Source: an uncultured Muribaculaceae bacterium (lineage in GTDB: Bacteria > Bacteroidota > Bacteroidia > Bacteroidales > Muribaculaceae). Taken from it: a DNA stretch of 55,821 bases. Shown here piece by piece: positions 19,051-26,662 of this stretch (within the stretch, counting starts at the first letter, position 1; every line of letters begins with the position of its first letter). Both the position numbers and the translations under genes were made by a program. Under the pieces are notes generated by a model that had not been told where the DNA came from, ran no database searches, and saw only the letters and a program-made list of their open reading frames with translations. The DNA lies in NCBI GenBank assembly GCA_910587425.1, contig CAJUKU010000014.1:1-55821 (forward strand), read 5' to 3'.

Positions 19051-19082
19051 TTTGCGAGATTCACGGCAATGACGTATTTTTG
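19051..19082 (+). promoter_or_regulatory. Promoter for pyrH-frr
   Basis: TTTG at 19051-19054 and TATTTTTG at 19075-19082 with a 20-bp spacer give a complete consensus promoter. The predicted start is near 19086, about 27 nt before the pyrH ATG. Confidence 0.7.
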
Positions 19083-19112
19083 TAATCATTAACCCCATAG
19101 AGCTGATAAATC

Positions 19113-19823
19113 ATGAGAAGCAAATATAACCGCGTGCTGCTGAAACTCAGTGGCGAATCACTTGCCGGAGCCAAGGGCACAGGTATCGATACCGTGCGGC
19201 TCAATCAATATGCCGAGCAGATCCGCGACATTGTAGCGCAGGGCGTGCAGGTGGCTATCGTAATCGGCGGCGGCAACATATTCCGTGGACTTTCAGGGGC
19301 GGCTAAAGGGCTCGACCGTGTGAAAGGTGACCAGATGGGCATGCTCGCCACGGTGATCAACTCCCTGGCGCTCAGCTCGGCGCTTGAAGCCGTAGGACAG
19401 CCTGCACAGGTATTCACCGCTGTCAATATGTTCCCGATCGGAGAGCATTACAGCAAGTGGCGTGCTATCGAGGCTCTGAATGACGGACGTGTGGCTATCA
19501 TGGCTGGAGGCACAGGCAACCCGTTCTTCACCACCGACACCGGTTCGGCGCTGCGTGGCATCGAGGTTGAGGCTGACGTGATGCTCAAGGGAACCCGCGT
19601 GGACGGCATCTACACCGCCGACCCGGAGAAAGATCCCACCGCGACAAAATTCACCGAGATCAGCTATGACGAGGTTTACACCCGCGGACTCAAAGTGATG
19701 GATCTCACTGCTACGGCACTCTGCAAGGAGAATGGACTCCCGATAGTGGTGTTCGACATGGACACTCCCGGAAATCTTGCGCGCGTGATAGCAGGTGAAC
19801 CGATCGGCACATTGGTGTACTGA
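19113..19823 (+). CDS. pyrH: UMP kinase
   Basis: This 236-aa amino-acid-kinase-fold enzyme phosphorylates UMP to UDP. The N-terminal LLKLSGESLAG, VIGGGNIFRG, GDQMGMLATVINSLAL and TGNPFFTTDTGSALRG blocks are all typical of bacterial PyrH. The length is normal. It is followed after 27 bp by frr, the common bacterial pyrH-frr pairing, and has its own strong promoter. Confidence 0.95.
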   Translation: MRSKYNRVLLKLSGESLAGAKGTGIDTVRLNQYAEQIRDIVAQGVQVAIVIGGGNIFRGLSGAAKGLDRVKGDQMGMLATVINSLALSSALEAVGQPAQVFTAVNMFPIGEHYSKWRAIEALNDGRVAIMAGGTGNPFFTTDTGSALRGIEVEADVMLKGTRVDGIYTADPEKDPTATKFTEISYDEVYTRGLKVMDLTATALCKENGLPIVVFDMDTPGNLARVIAGEPIGTLVY

Positions 19824-19850
19824 TTCAGAAACAAATAAAATCTACCATAT

Positions 19851-20408
19851 ATGGAACCAAAAGATTATCTTGCTCCCGCCGAGGAGAAAATGGAACTCGC
19901 GGTGGCTTACCTTGACGAGTCGCTCGCGCACATCCGTGCCGGCAAAGCCAATCCGAAAATCATCGACGGCATACGTGTGGAGTATTATGGCAGCGCAGTG
20001 CCTATCTCACAGGTGGCTAACGTCTCTGTGCCCGATGCACGCACAATCGCGATCACTCCGTGGGAAAAGCCGATGTTCAAGGAGATTGAGAAAGCTATCA
20101 TCAACTCCGAGCTCGGTGTGACCCCTGAGAACAACGGCGAAGTGATCCGCCTCTGCATCCCGCCGCTCACAGAGGAGCGCCGCCGCCAGCTGGTGAAACA
20201 GTCGAAGGCTGAGGCTGAACAGGCAAAAGTATCTGTTCGTAACGCACGCCGTGATGCTATCGACGCGCTTAAGAAAGCTGTAAAGCAGGGTATGCCTGAG
20301 GATGTCGAGAAAGATGCAGAGAGCGACGTTCAGAAACTCCACGACAAATTCCTGAAGAAGATCGACGAGATTTTCGCCGCTAAGGAGCGCGAGATCCTTA
20401 CTGTCTGA
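19851..20408 (+). CDS. frr: Ribosome recycling factor
   Basis: This 185-aa factor splits post-termination ribosomes together with EF-G. The start MEPKDYLAPAEEKME, the block LAHIRAGKANPKIIDGI, PPLTEERRRQLVKQSKAEAE and the lysine-rich C-terminal helix are all standard. It is the second gene of the pyrH operon. Its stop lies 48 bp from the convergent DUF4294 gene, and no clear hairpin terminator is visible between them. Confidence 0.95.
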   Translation: MEPKDYLAPAEEKMELAVAYLDESLAHIRAGKANPKIIDGIRVEYYGSAVPISQVANVSVPDARTIAITPWEKPMFKEIEKAIINSELGVTPENNGEVIRLCIPPLTEERRRQLVKQSKAEAEQAKVSVRNARRDAIDALKKAVKQGMPEDVEKDAESDVQKLHDKFLKKIDEIFAAKEREILTV

Positions 20409-20456
20409 TCTGCACCCGACCGTACTGACTCAGTTGGAAACGCGGATTAATCCCGC

Positions 20457-21134
20457 TCACAGCTGACCCAATTCCACACCGACTGCCACACGCTCTATGA
20501 TAGCGTCGCGGCGGTCGGTGTCCGGTTTATAGTCACCTTTGAGATTCACACCGAACAGCCTTCCGAAGGTCTGCCAGAATCCTGCACGGAAGGAGCCGAG
20601 GAAAGCTTTTATTATATTGTAGCTCGACTGGTTTGTCTCACGCTTGATGAGCTTTATCAGCATCTGTGCCTGCGATTTTGAGAACCGCTTGAGCACCGGC
20701 TTGTACTGCTTGAACACCTCCCCCTCCATACGCTTCAGATGCTCCTCACGCTCTTTCTGCGTCGGGAAAGTCTCGATATATTCGTATGTCTCGATCAGTG
20801 TGGCGCATATCAGCTTCGCATAAGGGAGCGTTTTCTTCACGTCGCGCACCGTGCGCCAGTAGAACTCCTCCTCTTTCTTGTTCTTGAACTTCAGCGGCGG
20901 GAACACCGTGACATCATGCAGCACGATCATTTTCACCGTGTCGCCGTCGATCTCAGTCCAATAGTAGCCGCGCGGACCGGTAAAACGACCGCTTGGAGGA
21001 GCAGGCACCCCTTCGGGCAATCCGTCGGTAAGGTAGTGCGTACCGTCCGAATCGTCAGACAATGCCTGAGCGGCTACAGGCATTCCCGCAGCCGCAAGTG
21101 TCATAAGTATTATAAGGAGGAGAAGTCGGTTCAT
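20457..21134 (-). CDS. DUF4294 exported protein
   Basis: This 225-aa protein has a cleavable-looking signal peptide (LLLLIILMTLAAAGMPVAAQ, cut after VAAQA) and then the Bacteroidota DUF4294 domain, recognised by VTVFPPLKFKNKKEEEFYWR and the following TVRDVKKTLPYAK. The function is unknown. The strong conservation of the charged KFKNKKEEE stretch suggests an interaction role in the periplasm. It lies 61 bp downstream of nadB on the same strand, so the two are probably co-transcribed. Confidence 0.82.
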   Translation of the reverse strand: MNRLLLLIILMTLAAAGMPVAAQALSDDSDGTHYLTDGLPEGVPAPPSGRFTGPRGYYWTEIDGDTVKMIVLHDVTVFPPLKFKNKKEEEFYWRTVRDVKKTLPYAKLICATLIETYEYIETFPTQKEREEHLKRMEGEVFKQYKPVLKRFSKSQAQMLIKLIKRETNQSSYNIIKAFLGSFRAGFWQTFGRLFGVNLKGDYKPDTDRRDAIIERVAVGVELGQL

Positions 21135-21195
21135 TATTCGTTTTCAGTTGTGTGTTGTCCGTCTATAATAACGCGCGCAGAACGAAAAAGTTACA

Positions 21196-22794
21196 TCAGC
21201 AGGCTTTTGGATCGGTATCGGCATCATGCGGCGTCGGCGGGTAATCGATCGTATAATGCAGCCCGCGCGACTCATGCCGCTCCTTAGCCTGACGCATTAT
21301 CAGATAGCCCACATTGATTATATTGCGGAGCTCGCACAGTTCGCGCGATGCCTTGGAGCATTTGAACAGCCGCTCGGTCTCCTCATAGAGGATATCCAGA
21401 CGGTTCCACGCACGGTCAAGTCGCAGATTGCTGCGGACTATCCCCACGTATGCGCTCATGATCTGCCCAACCTCACGCGCGCTTTGCGTGATGAGCACCA
21501 TCTCCTCCGGATGCGACGTGCCCTCATCGTTCCATACCGGCACATCCTCCCGGAGGTCATATCCATGCGCCACCTCGGCGGCATGGCGTGCCGCGGCATC
21601 GGCATATACCACAGCCTCGATCAGCGAGTTGCTTGCAAGACGGTTGCCGCCATGTAGTCCGGTGCATGAGCACTCACCCACGGCATACAGACGCCGTATC
21701 GACGACTCGGCATTGCGGTCCACCACAATGCCTCCGCAAAGATAGTGTGCAGCAGGAGCCACCGGTATGTAATCGCGTGTTATGTCGATACCGAGACTCA
21801 TGCACTTCGCGTAAATATTCGGGAAATGCCGGCGTGTCTCCTCCGGATCCTTATGAGTCACGTCGAGATACACATGGTCATCGCCATGCAGCTTCATCTC
21901 ACTGTCGATGGCACGCGCCACAATATCGCGCGGAGCGAGCGACAGGCGTGGATCGTACTTCTGCATGAACTCCTCGCCGCGAAGATTGCGGAGCACACCT
22001 CCATAACCCCTCATCGCTTCTGTGATCAGGAACGAAGGGCGGTCGCCGGGATGATAAAGAGCCGTAGGGTGGAACTGTATGAATTCCATGTCGGCTACCG
22101 TACCCTTGGCACGGTAGACCATGGCTATGCCGTCGCCGGTAGCCACCAAGGGATTGGTTGTGGTAGTGTAAACGGCTCCTGCACCGCCGGTAGCCATCAC
22201 CGTGACGCGCGACAGGAATGTGTCCACTTGACCTGTAGCCTCATCGAGGATATAGGCTCCGTAGCAAGTGATATCGGGAGTGCGGCGCGTCACTATGCGT
22301 CCCAGATGATGCTGCGTGATAATCTCTATGGCAAAATGATGCTCGAACACATCGATATCGGGCGAGCGGCGCACCTGGCGGATAAGGCTCTGCTGGATCT
22401 CATAGCCGGTATTGTCGGCATGGTGCAGGATGCGGAATTCCGAGTGTCCTCCCTCACGGTGGAGGTCGAAGTCACCGTCAGCCTTGCGGTCGAAGTCCAC
22501 GCCCCAGTCAAGAAGCTGCCGGATCTGGTCGGGCGCACCCTCGACTACTTTCCGCACCGCCTCCGGATCGCTCAGCCAGTCGCCGGCTACCATCGTATCA
22601 TGTATATGTTTGTCGAAATCGTCGACCGCGGTGTCGGTGACAGAGGCAACACCACCTTGCGCAAGAGCTGTGTTAGCCTCATCGAGCACAGTCTTGCATA
22701 TAAGGGCTACGCGCCCCTTTCCCGCCATTTTCAAGGCAAAACTCATGCCTGCAATGCCGGAACCTATCACCAGATAATCGTATTTGCGTACCAT
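21196..22794 (-). CDS. nadB: L-aspartate oxidase
   Basis: This 532-aa FAD enzyme oxidises aspartate to iminoaspartate, the first step of NAD synthesis. FAD binding is at VIGSGIAGMSFAL (10-22). ALAQGGVASV, EFIQFHPTALY and APAAHYLCGGIVVD are the usual catalytic and cofactor blocks. The C-terminal helical domain is complete. nadA and nadC are not in the window. The start at 22794 is 113 bp downstream of a good -7 element, and DUF4294 follows. Confidence 0.95.
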   Translation of the reverse strand: MVRKYDYLVIGSGIAGMSFALKMAGKGRVALICKTVLDEANTALAQGGVASVTDTAVDDFDKHIHDTMVAGDWLSDPEAVRKVVEGAPDQIRQLLDWGVDFDRKADGDFDLHREGGHSEFRILHHADNTGYEIQQSLIRQVRRSPDIDVFEHHFAIEIITQHHLGRIVTRRTPDITCYGAYILDEATGQVDTFLSRVTVMATGGAGAVYTTTTNPLVATGDGIAMVYRAKGTVADMEFIQFHPTALYHPGDRPSFLITEAMRGYGGVLRNLRGEEFMQKYDPRLSLAPRDIVARAIDSEMKLHGDDHVYLDVTHKDPEETRRHFPNIYAKCMSLGIDITRDYIPVAPAAHYLCGGIVVDRNAESSIRRLYAVGECSCTGLHGGNRLASNSLIEAVVYADAAARHAAEVAHGYDLREDVPVWNDEGTSHPEEMVLITQSAREVGQIMSAYVGIVRSNLRLDRAWNRLDILYEETERLFKCSKASRELCELRNIINVGYLIMRQAKERHESRGLHYTIDYPPTPHDADTDPKAC

Positions 22795-22905
22795 TGCTTG
22801 GTTTGCTTAGAGAAATATGGAGGCTGACATCCGCACCGCCGCTACGCATTGGCTTCGTTCGCCCCGCGTGCAACCGGCATCAGCCAACCGCCTGAATAGC
22901 CGCCG

Positions 22906-22936
22906 CAAATTTACAAAACATCCACCACCCCACAAA
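22906..22936 (-). promoter_or_regulatory. Promoter for nadB-DUF4294
   Basis: On the minus strand TTTG (22933-22936) precedes TAAATTTG (22906-22913) with a spacer of 19 bp. Transcription from near 22902 would give a leader of about 107 nt. Confidence 0.6.
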
Positions 22937-22989
22937 AAATAACTGAACGGTCACCAACAAACAATCGCCACAAATATCAACACACCCAT

Positions 22990-23037
22990 AAAAACACCAT
23001 CCTCGCCTGATGTCATGAGACATGGCAAGGATGGTGG
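22990..23037 (-). terminator. Intrinsic terminator after the DUF4595 gene
   Basis: On the minus strand a 13-bp stem with one mismatch (CACCATCCT at its base), containing an inner ATGTC/GACAT stem, is followed by TTTTTATG. It lies 55 bp after the lipoprotein stop codon and separates that gene from the nadB promoter. Confidence 0.8.
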
Positions 23038-23091
23038 ATTGTTACGAAGTGAAGTGCAGGGCTTACCCCGATTGGTAGCGAGATAGAACCG

Positions 23092-23811
23092 TTATTTGTT
23101 TACCCAGCTGAATTCTGTGTCGAATTTACGCCCGTCACTAAAAGTTTCGATCATTGTATTCACGTATCCATCGGAATCCAGTTCATATTCCCACTGATAT
23201 TCATCAGCTTCAAGTGATCCGTGATACCCCCTGCTGGTTCTTATGCATCTTTGCACAAGATGTATCGGCATTGTGCCAAAAAAGCCTTGCATAACCAGTA
23301 TTGGATCCAGATCATCATACAGGAAAGAATCCGACTGGTGGAAAGCATTGACACCACCGAAATCATTCGATGAGGCATAGGAGTAAACCAGCTTGATCTC
23401 ATGGTCAGACTCCATTTCGGTTATGTCACCGTTCTCCCAGGTGAAAGTTACAACTTCGCTGCTGTATTCCCACTTTACAAGCCGATTATCAGCATACTCG
23501 AACTTCCAACCCTCATCGTCTTCTACTATCAGACCATTTTTCAGTTTGTAGATACGATCGCCGTATTTATCCGTTACGACAATCTGGTTTTCTGTGTAGG
23601 TGTAGGTATCGTCACCTGCTGCCTGAATCTTCCCGTCGGATCCCCACACGATTCCCGTACTTTCCCCACGATTCAGCGATAGTTCGCCTGTGATTTTCAC
23701 GAGTTGTTTCTCCACTTTCGGTTTGTCGGGTTCGTCATCATTGTTGCAGGAGCTGATGCCGACCAGGATAAAAGCCAATGCCAATCCGATTAAGGTCTTT
23801 TCTATTTTCAT
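23092..23811 (-). CDS. DUF4595-like lipoprotein
   Basis: This 239-aa secreted lipoprotein has a hydrophobic segment (LIGLALAFILVGISSC) ending in the lipobox GISSC, with Cys22, then an acidic linker. The body is made of strand-turn repeats of the type YTYTENQIVV, FEYADNRLVKWEY and YQWEYELDSDGYVN, which fits the DUF4595 beta-rich family of Bacteroidales. No catalytic residues can be pointed to. It is transcribed alone, with its own terminator and a leader of nearly 400 nt that contains a short reading frame and a terminator-like hairpin. Regulation by attenuation is possible. Confidence 0.72.
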   Translation of the reverse strand: MKIEKTLIGLALAFILVGISSCNNDDEPDKPKVEKQLVKITGELSLNRGESTGIVWGSDGKIQAAGDDTYTYTENQIVVTDKYGDRIYKLKNGLIVEDDEGWKFEYADNRLVKWEYSSEVVTFTWENGDITEMESDHEIKLVYSYASSNDFGGVNAFHQSDSFLYDDLDPILVMQGFFGTMPIHLVQRCIRTSRGYHGSLEADEYQWEYELDSDGYVNTMIETFSDGRKFDTEFSWVNK

Positions 23812-23859
23812 CCCTAATGTTTTTGTATCCTTCTAACTCTCCGGGAAGGATTGATACAC

Positions 23860-23955
23860 AAAAAAAGCGTGAGAGTCTGTACCTGTTGCTCGTCCTACCT
23901 TCTGGGCATGTGGCTTAGCCTTACTCTGTCGAACGAGCAACGCAGAAGCCCACGC
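23860..23955 (-). terminator. Terminator-like hairpin in the lipoprotein leader
   Basis: On the minus strand an outer 7-bp pairing (23949-23955 with 23867-23873, one G-U) encloses a 9-bp pairing GTTGCTCGT/ACGAGCAAC (23933-23941 with 23885-23893). The outer stem is followed directly by seven T residues (23860-23866). It lies 49 bp upstream of the DUF4595 lipoprotein start. The large loop is unusual for a simple terminator, so this may be an attenuator or the end of a separate small transcript. Confidence 0.45.
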
Positions 23956-24031
23956 CGATATATGCAGTCAATCCAACGACACCCTTCACAGGACATCGGA
24001 TTGGATTGATTTTCACATATCCACAAGGCAT
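23921..24031 (-). CDS. Possible 36-aa small protein or leader peptide
   Basis: An ATG-started frame of 36 codons ends with GVGFCVARSTE and then TAA. The stop codon lies inside the terminator-like hairpin at 23860-23955, as in leader-peptide attenuators. It is downstream of a plausible promoter at 24205-24234. The peptide is rich in V, G and C and has no signal or known motif. It may equally be a chance frame in a structured leader or a relic; coding status is unproven. Confidence 0.25.
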   Translation of the reverse strand: MPCGYVKINPIRCPVKGVVGLTAYIGVGFCVARSTE

Positions 24032-24204
24032 CTACAGTTGCTTCATTCTTGACAGAGTATTGAAATTGCCACATTTCAGAAGGTCAAGAATCAAGCGTCA
24101 TGTAAACGCTTTTATAAAATGTCTTGGCAAGCCAAACGGCGAGCCGGTAACTGCAAACCCACCCGCATCACCCATGACATGGCTTCTGCGAACTGTCTGC
24201 GCTG

Positions 24205-24234
24205 CAAAATTACATATTATTTTAATATCGCAAA
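24205..24234 (-). promoter_or_regulatory. Promoter of the DUF4595 lipoprotein leader
   Basis: On the minus strand TTTG (24231-24234) and TAATTTTG (24205-24212) are 18 bp apart. The predicted start near 24201 gives a leader of about 390 nt to the lipoprotein at 23811. The remainder of the 474-bp gap 23812-24285 holds only the short frame and hairpin listed separately. Confidence 0.5.
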
Positions 24235-24285
24235 CATTTTTTCATATTAAAATACCTCGTCATCACCATTCTTATACAGTGAACA

Positions 24286-25218
24286 CTACAGATAAAGCGA
24301 GGTGGAGAGGTAGCGCTCGCCGGAGTCGGGGAGAATCACTACGATGCGCTTGCCAGCATTGGCGGGGAGTTGCGCGAGTCGGCCGGCAGCGGCGAGTGCG
24401 GCGCCTGAGCTGATCCCCGCCAATACCCCTTCAAGTTGTGGCAGCATGCGGGCTGCCTCCATAGCTTCCGGAGTGGTGACTGACATCACGCGGTCGACTA
24501 CCGAAGCATCGTAAGTCGCCGGCACGAAGCCCGCACCGATACCCTGTATGCCGTGCGCGCCCGGCTCGCCCCCCTCGAGTACGGGGGATTCCGCAGGCTC
24601 AACAGCCACTACCTCCACGCCCGGACAATATTCCTTCAGATAACGCCCGGTGCCGCTGACTGTCCCTCCGGTGCCTACTGCCGATACAAATATGTCGACC
24701 TTGCCTCCGGTAGCCTCAGCGATTTCAGGACCTGTGGTGGCGTAATGTGCGGCGGGATTAGCCGGGTTGGTGAACTGACCGAGTATTACCGCCCCGGGGG
24801 TGGTATCGCGGATACGCTCTGCCTCCGCTATCGCGCCTTTCATGCCATCCTTCCCGGGAGTGAGCACAATCGTGGCACCGAGAGCCGAAAGCAACCGCCG
24901 CCGCTCCATGCTCATTGTCTCGGGCATGGTAAGCACGGCATGATAACCACGCGCAGCTGCTATGAGCGCTATGCCTACGCCGGTATTGCCACTTGTAGGC
25001 TCAACAATCGTTCCGCCGGGGTGCAAAACTCCACGGTTTTCGGCATCGGATATCATTGCGGCGGCTACGCGATCCTTGACACTTCCGCCGGGATTGCGCG
25101 ACTCAACCTTAGCCAAAATTTCCGCAACAGCACCGCACTGTTTCTCAAACTTGTGCAGTCTGACCAACGGCGTGCCGCCGATCACATCCAAGGGGGATTC
25201 AAATACATTTCTCATCAT
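24286..25218 (-). CDS. cysK: Cysteine synthase A
   Basis: This is a 310-aa pyridoxal phosphate enzyme that makes cysteine from O-acetylserine and sulfide. The cofactor lysine is K48 in NPGGSVKDR. EPTSGNTGVGIA binds the substrate carboxylate, GTGGTVSGTGRYLKE binds the PLP phosphate, and GISSGAALAA is the C-terminal signature. It has two adjacent Met codons at the start; the first is used here. The serine acetyltransferase partner is at 10933. The upstream 318-bp gap (25219-25536) shows no clear minus-strand -7 element. Confidence 0.93.
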   Translation of the reverse strand: MMRNVFESPLDVIGGTPLVRLHKFEKQCGAVAEILAKVESRNPGGSVKDRVAAAMISDAENRGVLHPGGTIVEPTSGNTGVGIALIAAARGYHAVLTMPETMSMERRRLLSALGATIVLTPGKDGMKGAIAEAERIRDTTPGAVILGQFTNPANPAAHYATTGPEIAEATGGKVDIFVSAVGTGGTVSGTGRYLKEYCPGVEVVAVEPAESPVLEGGEPGAHGIQGIGAGFVPATYDASVVDRVMSVTTPEAMEAARMLPQLEGVLAGISSGAALAAAGRLAQLPANAGKRIVVILPDSGERYLSTSLYL

Positions 25219-25328
25219 GTGGTGAATTTGTAATAACTAAATTATATATAGACTCATAACGCGCCACGCACCATTTTAGTTTACGGATCCACCACCATAA
25301 GTTACAGAAATTTTAACCCTCCGGAAAA

Positions 25329-25360
25329 TTTGCGGGAGTAAAAAAGAATGCCTACCTTTG
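25329..25360 (+). promoter_or_regulatory. Promoter for candidate small RNA / greA leader
   Basis: TTTG at 25329-25332 and TACCTTTG at 25353-25360, spaced by 20 bp, form one of the best promoters in the window. The predicted start is near 25364, 173 nt before greA. Confidence 0.7.
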
Positions 25361-25363
25361 TGG

Positions 25364-25464
25364 TCAGAAACGAACATAGCGACAGACTATTCAGGCGCTC
25401 CCATAGTGGTGCGCCAACTTTTTGGGGTCTCGCCCGCGATACGGGCCGGGATTCTAATTTTTTT
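25364..25464 (+). ncRNA. Candidate small RNA of about 100 nt
   Basis: The interval runs from the predicted start of a strong promoter to a strong intrinsic terminator and holds no reading frame of note. It contains a hairpin at 25394-25415 (GGCGC/GCGCC with an inner CCA/TGG) and the terminator hairpin at 25422-25457. It ends 72 bp before greA, so it is either an independent RNA or a terminated greA leader. It fits the size and promoter style of orphan Bacteroidales RNAs, but I cannot assign it to a known family. Confidence 0.45.
25422..25464 (+). terminator. Intrinsic terminator upstream of greA
   Basis: The stem runs from TTGGGGTCTCGCCCG to CGGGCCGGGATTCTAA around the loop CGATA, with about 15 pairs, some G-U, and one bulged C at 25447. 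Seven T residues (25458-25464) follow directly. It ends transcription before greA, so greA would be expressed by readthrough or from a promoter I cannot see in 25465-25536. Confidence 0.6.
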
Positions 25465-25536
25465 CTTACCATAAGAATCAGTACAGACAGAATCTCATAT
25501 AGAATATTCACTTGATTAAAAACAAAACAACGAAAT

Positions 25537-26007
25537 ATGGCTATCACATTCATGACAAAAGAGGGCTATAAGAAAAAGATGGAGGAGATCGCCTACCTGG
25601 AATCGGTAGAGCGTCCCCGCATCTCCGCCGCTATCGGCGAAGCCCGCGACAAAGGCGACCTGTCGGAGAACTCCGAATACGACGCCGCCAAAGAGGCACA
25701 GGGCATGCTTGAGATGAAGATCTCGCAGCTCAAGGATCTTGTGGCAAACGCCCGCATCATCGACGAAAGCACACTCAACCATGAGGAGGTGCAGATACTT
25801 AACCGCGTGAAGATCAAAAACGTGGCAAACGGCATGGTGATGGAGTACACCATCGTTGCCGACTCCGAAGCCGACCTCAAGGAGAAAAAGATCGGTTCAA
25901 GCACACCCATCGCACAGGGACTGCTCGGACATAAGCTCGGCGAACAGGTTGAGATTAAGGTTCCCGCCGGACTCATGAAGTTCGAGATCGTGGAAATCAA
26001 CTTCTAA
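25537..26007 (+). CDS. greA: Transcription elongation factor GreA
   Basis: This 156-aa factor rescues backtracked RNA polymerase. The N-terminal coiled coil carries the catalytic acidic tip in the block GEARDKGDLSENSEYDAAKE (about 34-53). The C-terminal FKBP-like domain includes GSSTPIAQGLLGHKLGE. The length is normal. The HIT gene follows after 16 bp, and a strong terminator closes the pair. The upstream region contains a promoter, a structured segment and a terminator, so its expression may be attenuated. Confidence 0.95.
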   Translation: MAITFMTKEGYKKKMEEIAYLESVERPRISAAIGEARDKGDLSENSEYDAAKEAQGMLEMKISQLKDLVANARIIDESTLNHEEVQILNRVKIKNVANGMVMEYTIVADSEADLKEKKIGSSTPIAQGLLGHKLGEQVEIKVPAGLMKFEIVEINF

Positions 26008-26023
26008 TAACACTCACTCAGAT

Positions 26024-26416
26024 ATGGCTTCCATATTTTCCCGAATCGTGGCTGGCGAGATACCATGCTACAAGGTGGCGGAAGATGACCGCCATTTCGC
26101 TTTCCTTGACATCAATCCGGTAGCCAAGGGGCATACACTGGTGATACCGAAGCGAGAGATGAGCTACATCTTCGACCTTCCGGAGGATGAATACGTGGCT
26201 TTACAGCTTTTCGCACGCAAGGTCGCCGCAGCCATGCAGCGCGCCGTGCCCTGCACACGCATAGGCGAGGCTGTGATCGGACTGGAAGTGCCCCACACCC
26301 ACATTCACCTCGTGCCCATAACTACCGAAGCTGACATGAACTTCTCTCATAAGCTGTCGCTCCCGGCAGAAGAGATGGAGGCTATAGCAGCCGCCATCGC
26401 CGCAGAGGTTAAATAA
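26024..26416 (+). CDS. HIT family nucleotide hydrolase
   Basis: This is a 130-aa histidine-triad protein. The triad HTHIHLVP has histidines at 91, 93 and 95; the N-terminal FSRIVAGEIPCYKV and GHTLVIPKRE are the standard HIT blocks. HIT proteins of this HinT-like group cleave nucleoside phosphoramidates or AMP-lysine. It is co-transcribed with greA and closed by the terminator at 26443-26479. The exact substrate is unknown. Confidence 0.9.
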   Translation: MASIFSRIVAGEIPCYKVAEDDRHFAFLDINPVAKGHTLVIPKREMSYIFDLPEDEYVALQLFARKVAAAMQRAVPCTRIGEAVIGLEVPHTHIHLVPITTEADMNFSHKLSLPAEEMEAIAAAIAAEVK

Positions 26417-26442
26417 CCATCGAAAACACAACAATCACTACC

Positions 26443-26479
26443 GGCGGGTGTGCCACAAGTGGCACACCCGCCATTTTTA
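26443..26479 (+). terminator. Intrinsic terminator after greA-HIT
   Basis: A perfect 14-bp GC-rich stem GGCGGGTGTGCCAC is separated from its complement by only two bases, so the top pairs must open. It is followed by ATTTTTAT. It is one of the clearest terminators in the window. Confidence 0.92.
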
Positions 26480-26569
26480 TCCATGCAACCCAAAGCCGGC
26501 AAATCGGATTTGTATGAACTTTCATCGTAAAATTCATCCCCTCCACATATTTATATTATAAAAAAGCAC

Positions 26570-26577
26570 TAAATTTG
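26570..26577 (+). promoter_or_regulatory. -7 element for korAB
   Basis: TAAATTTG matches the -7 consensus. No TTTG is present 20 bp upstream, where the sequence is AT-rich. The predicted start leaves about 80 nt of leader before korA at 26663. Confidence 0.5.
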
Positions 26578-26662
26578 CGGCGGAAAATTTAAAATATTCT
26601 TCACATACCGGAAAAACATCGCCCCCTATCCGGCGGGGCACAATAAAAACCAATCGAGAGCT

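Noticed and set aside
20409..20456. Terminator between frr and the DUF4294 gene
   Set aside because: A short GCGG/CCGC-like pairing exists but is imperfect and lacks a T-run on either strand.
21745..22827. 360-codon plus-strand open frame opposite nadB
   Set aside because: It is fully antisense to nadB, which has all its family motifs; the antisense product resembles nothing known.
25465..25536. A separate greA promoter downstream of the small RNA terminator
   Set aside because: No TAnnTTTG element is visible in these 72 bp, so a second promoter could not be supported.
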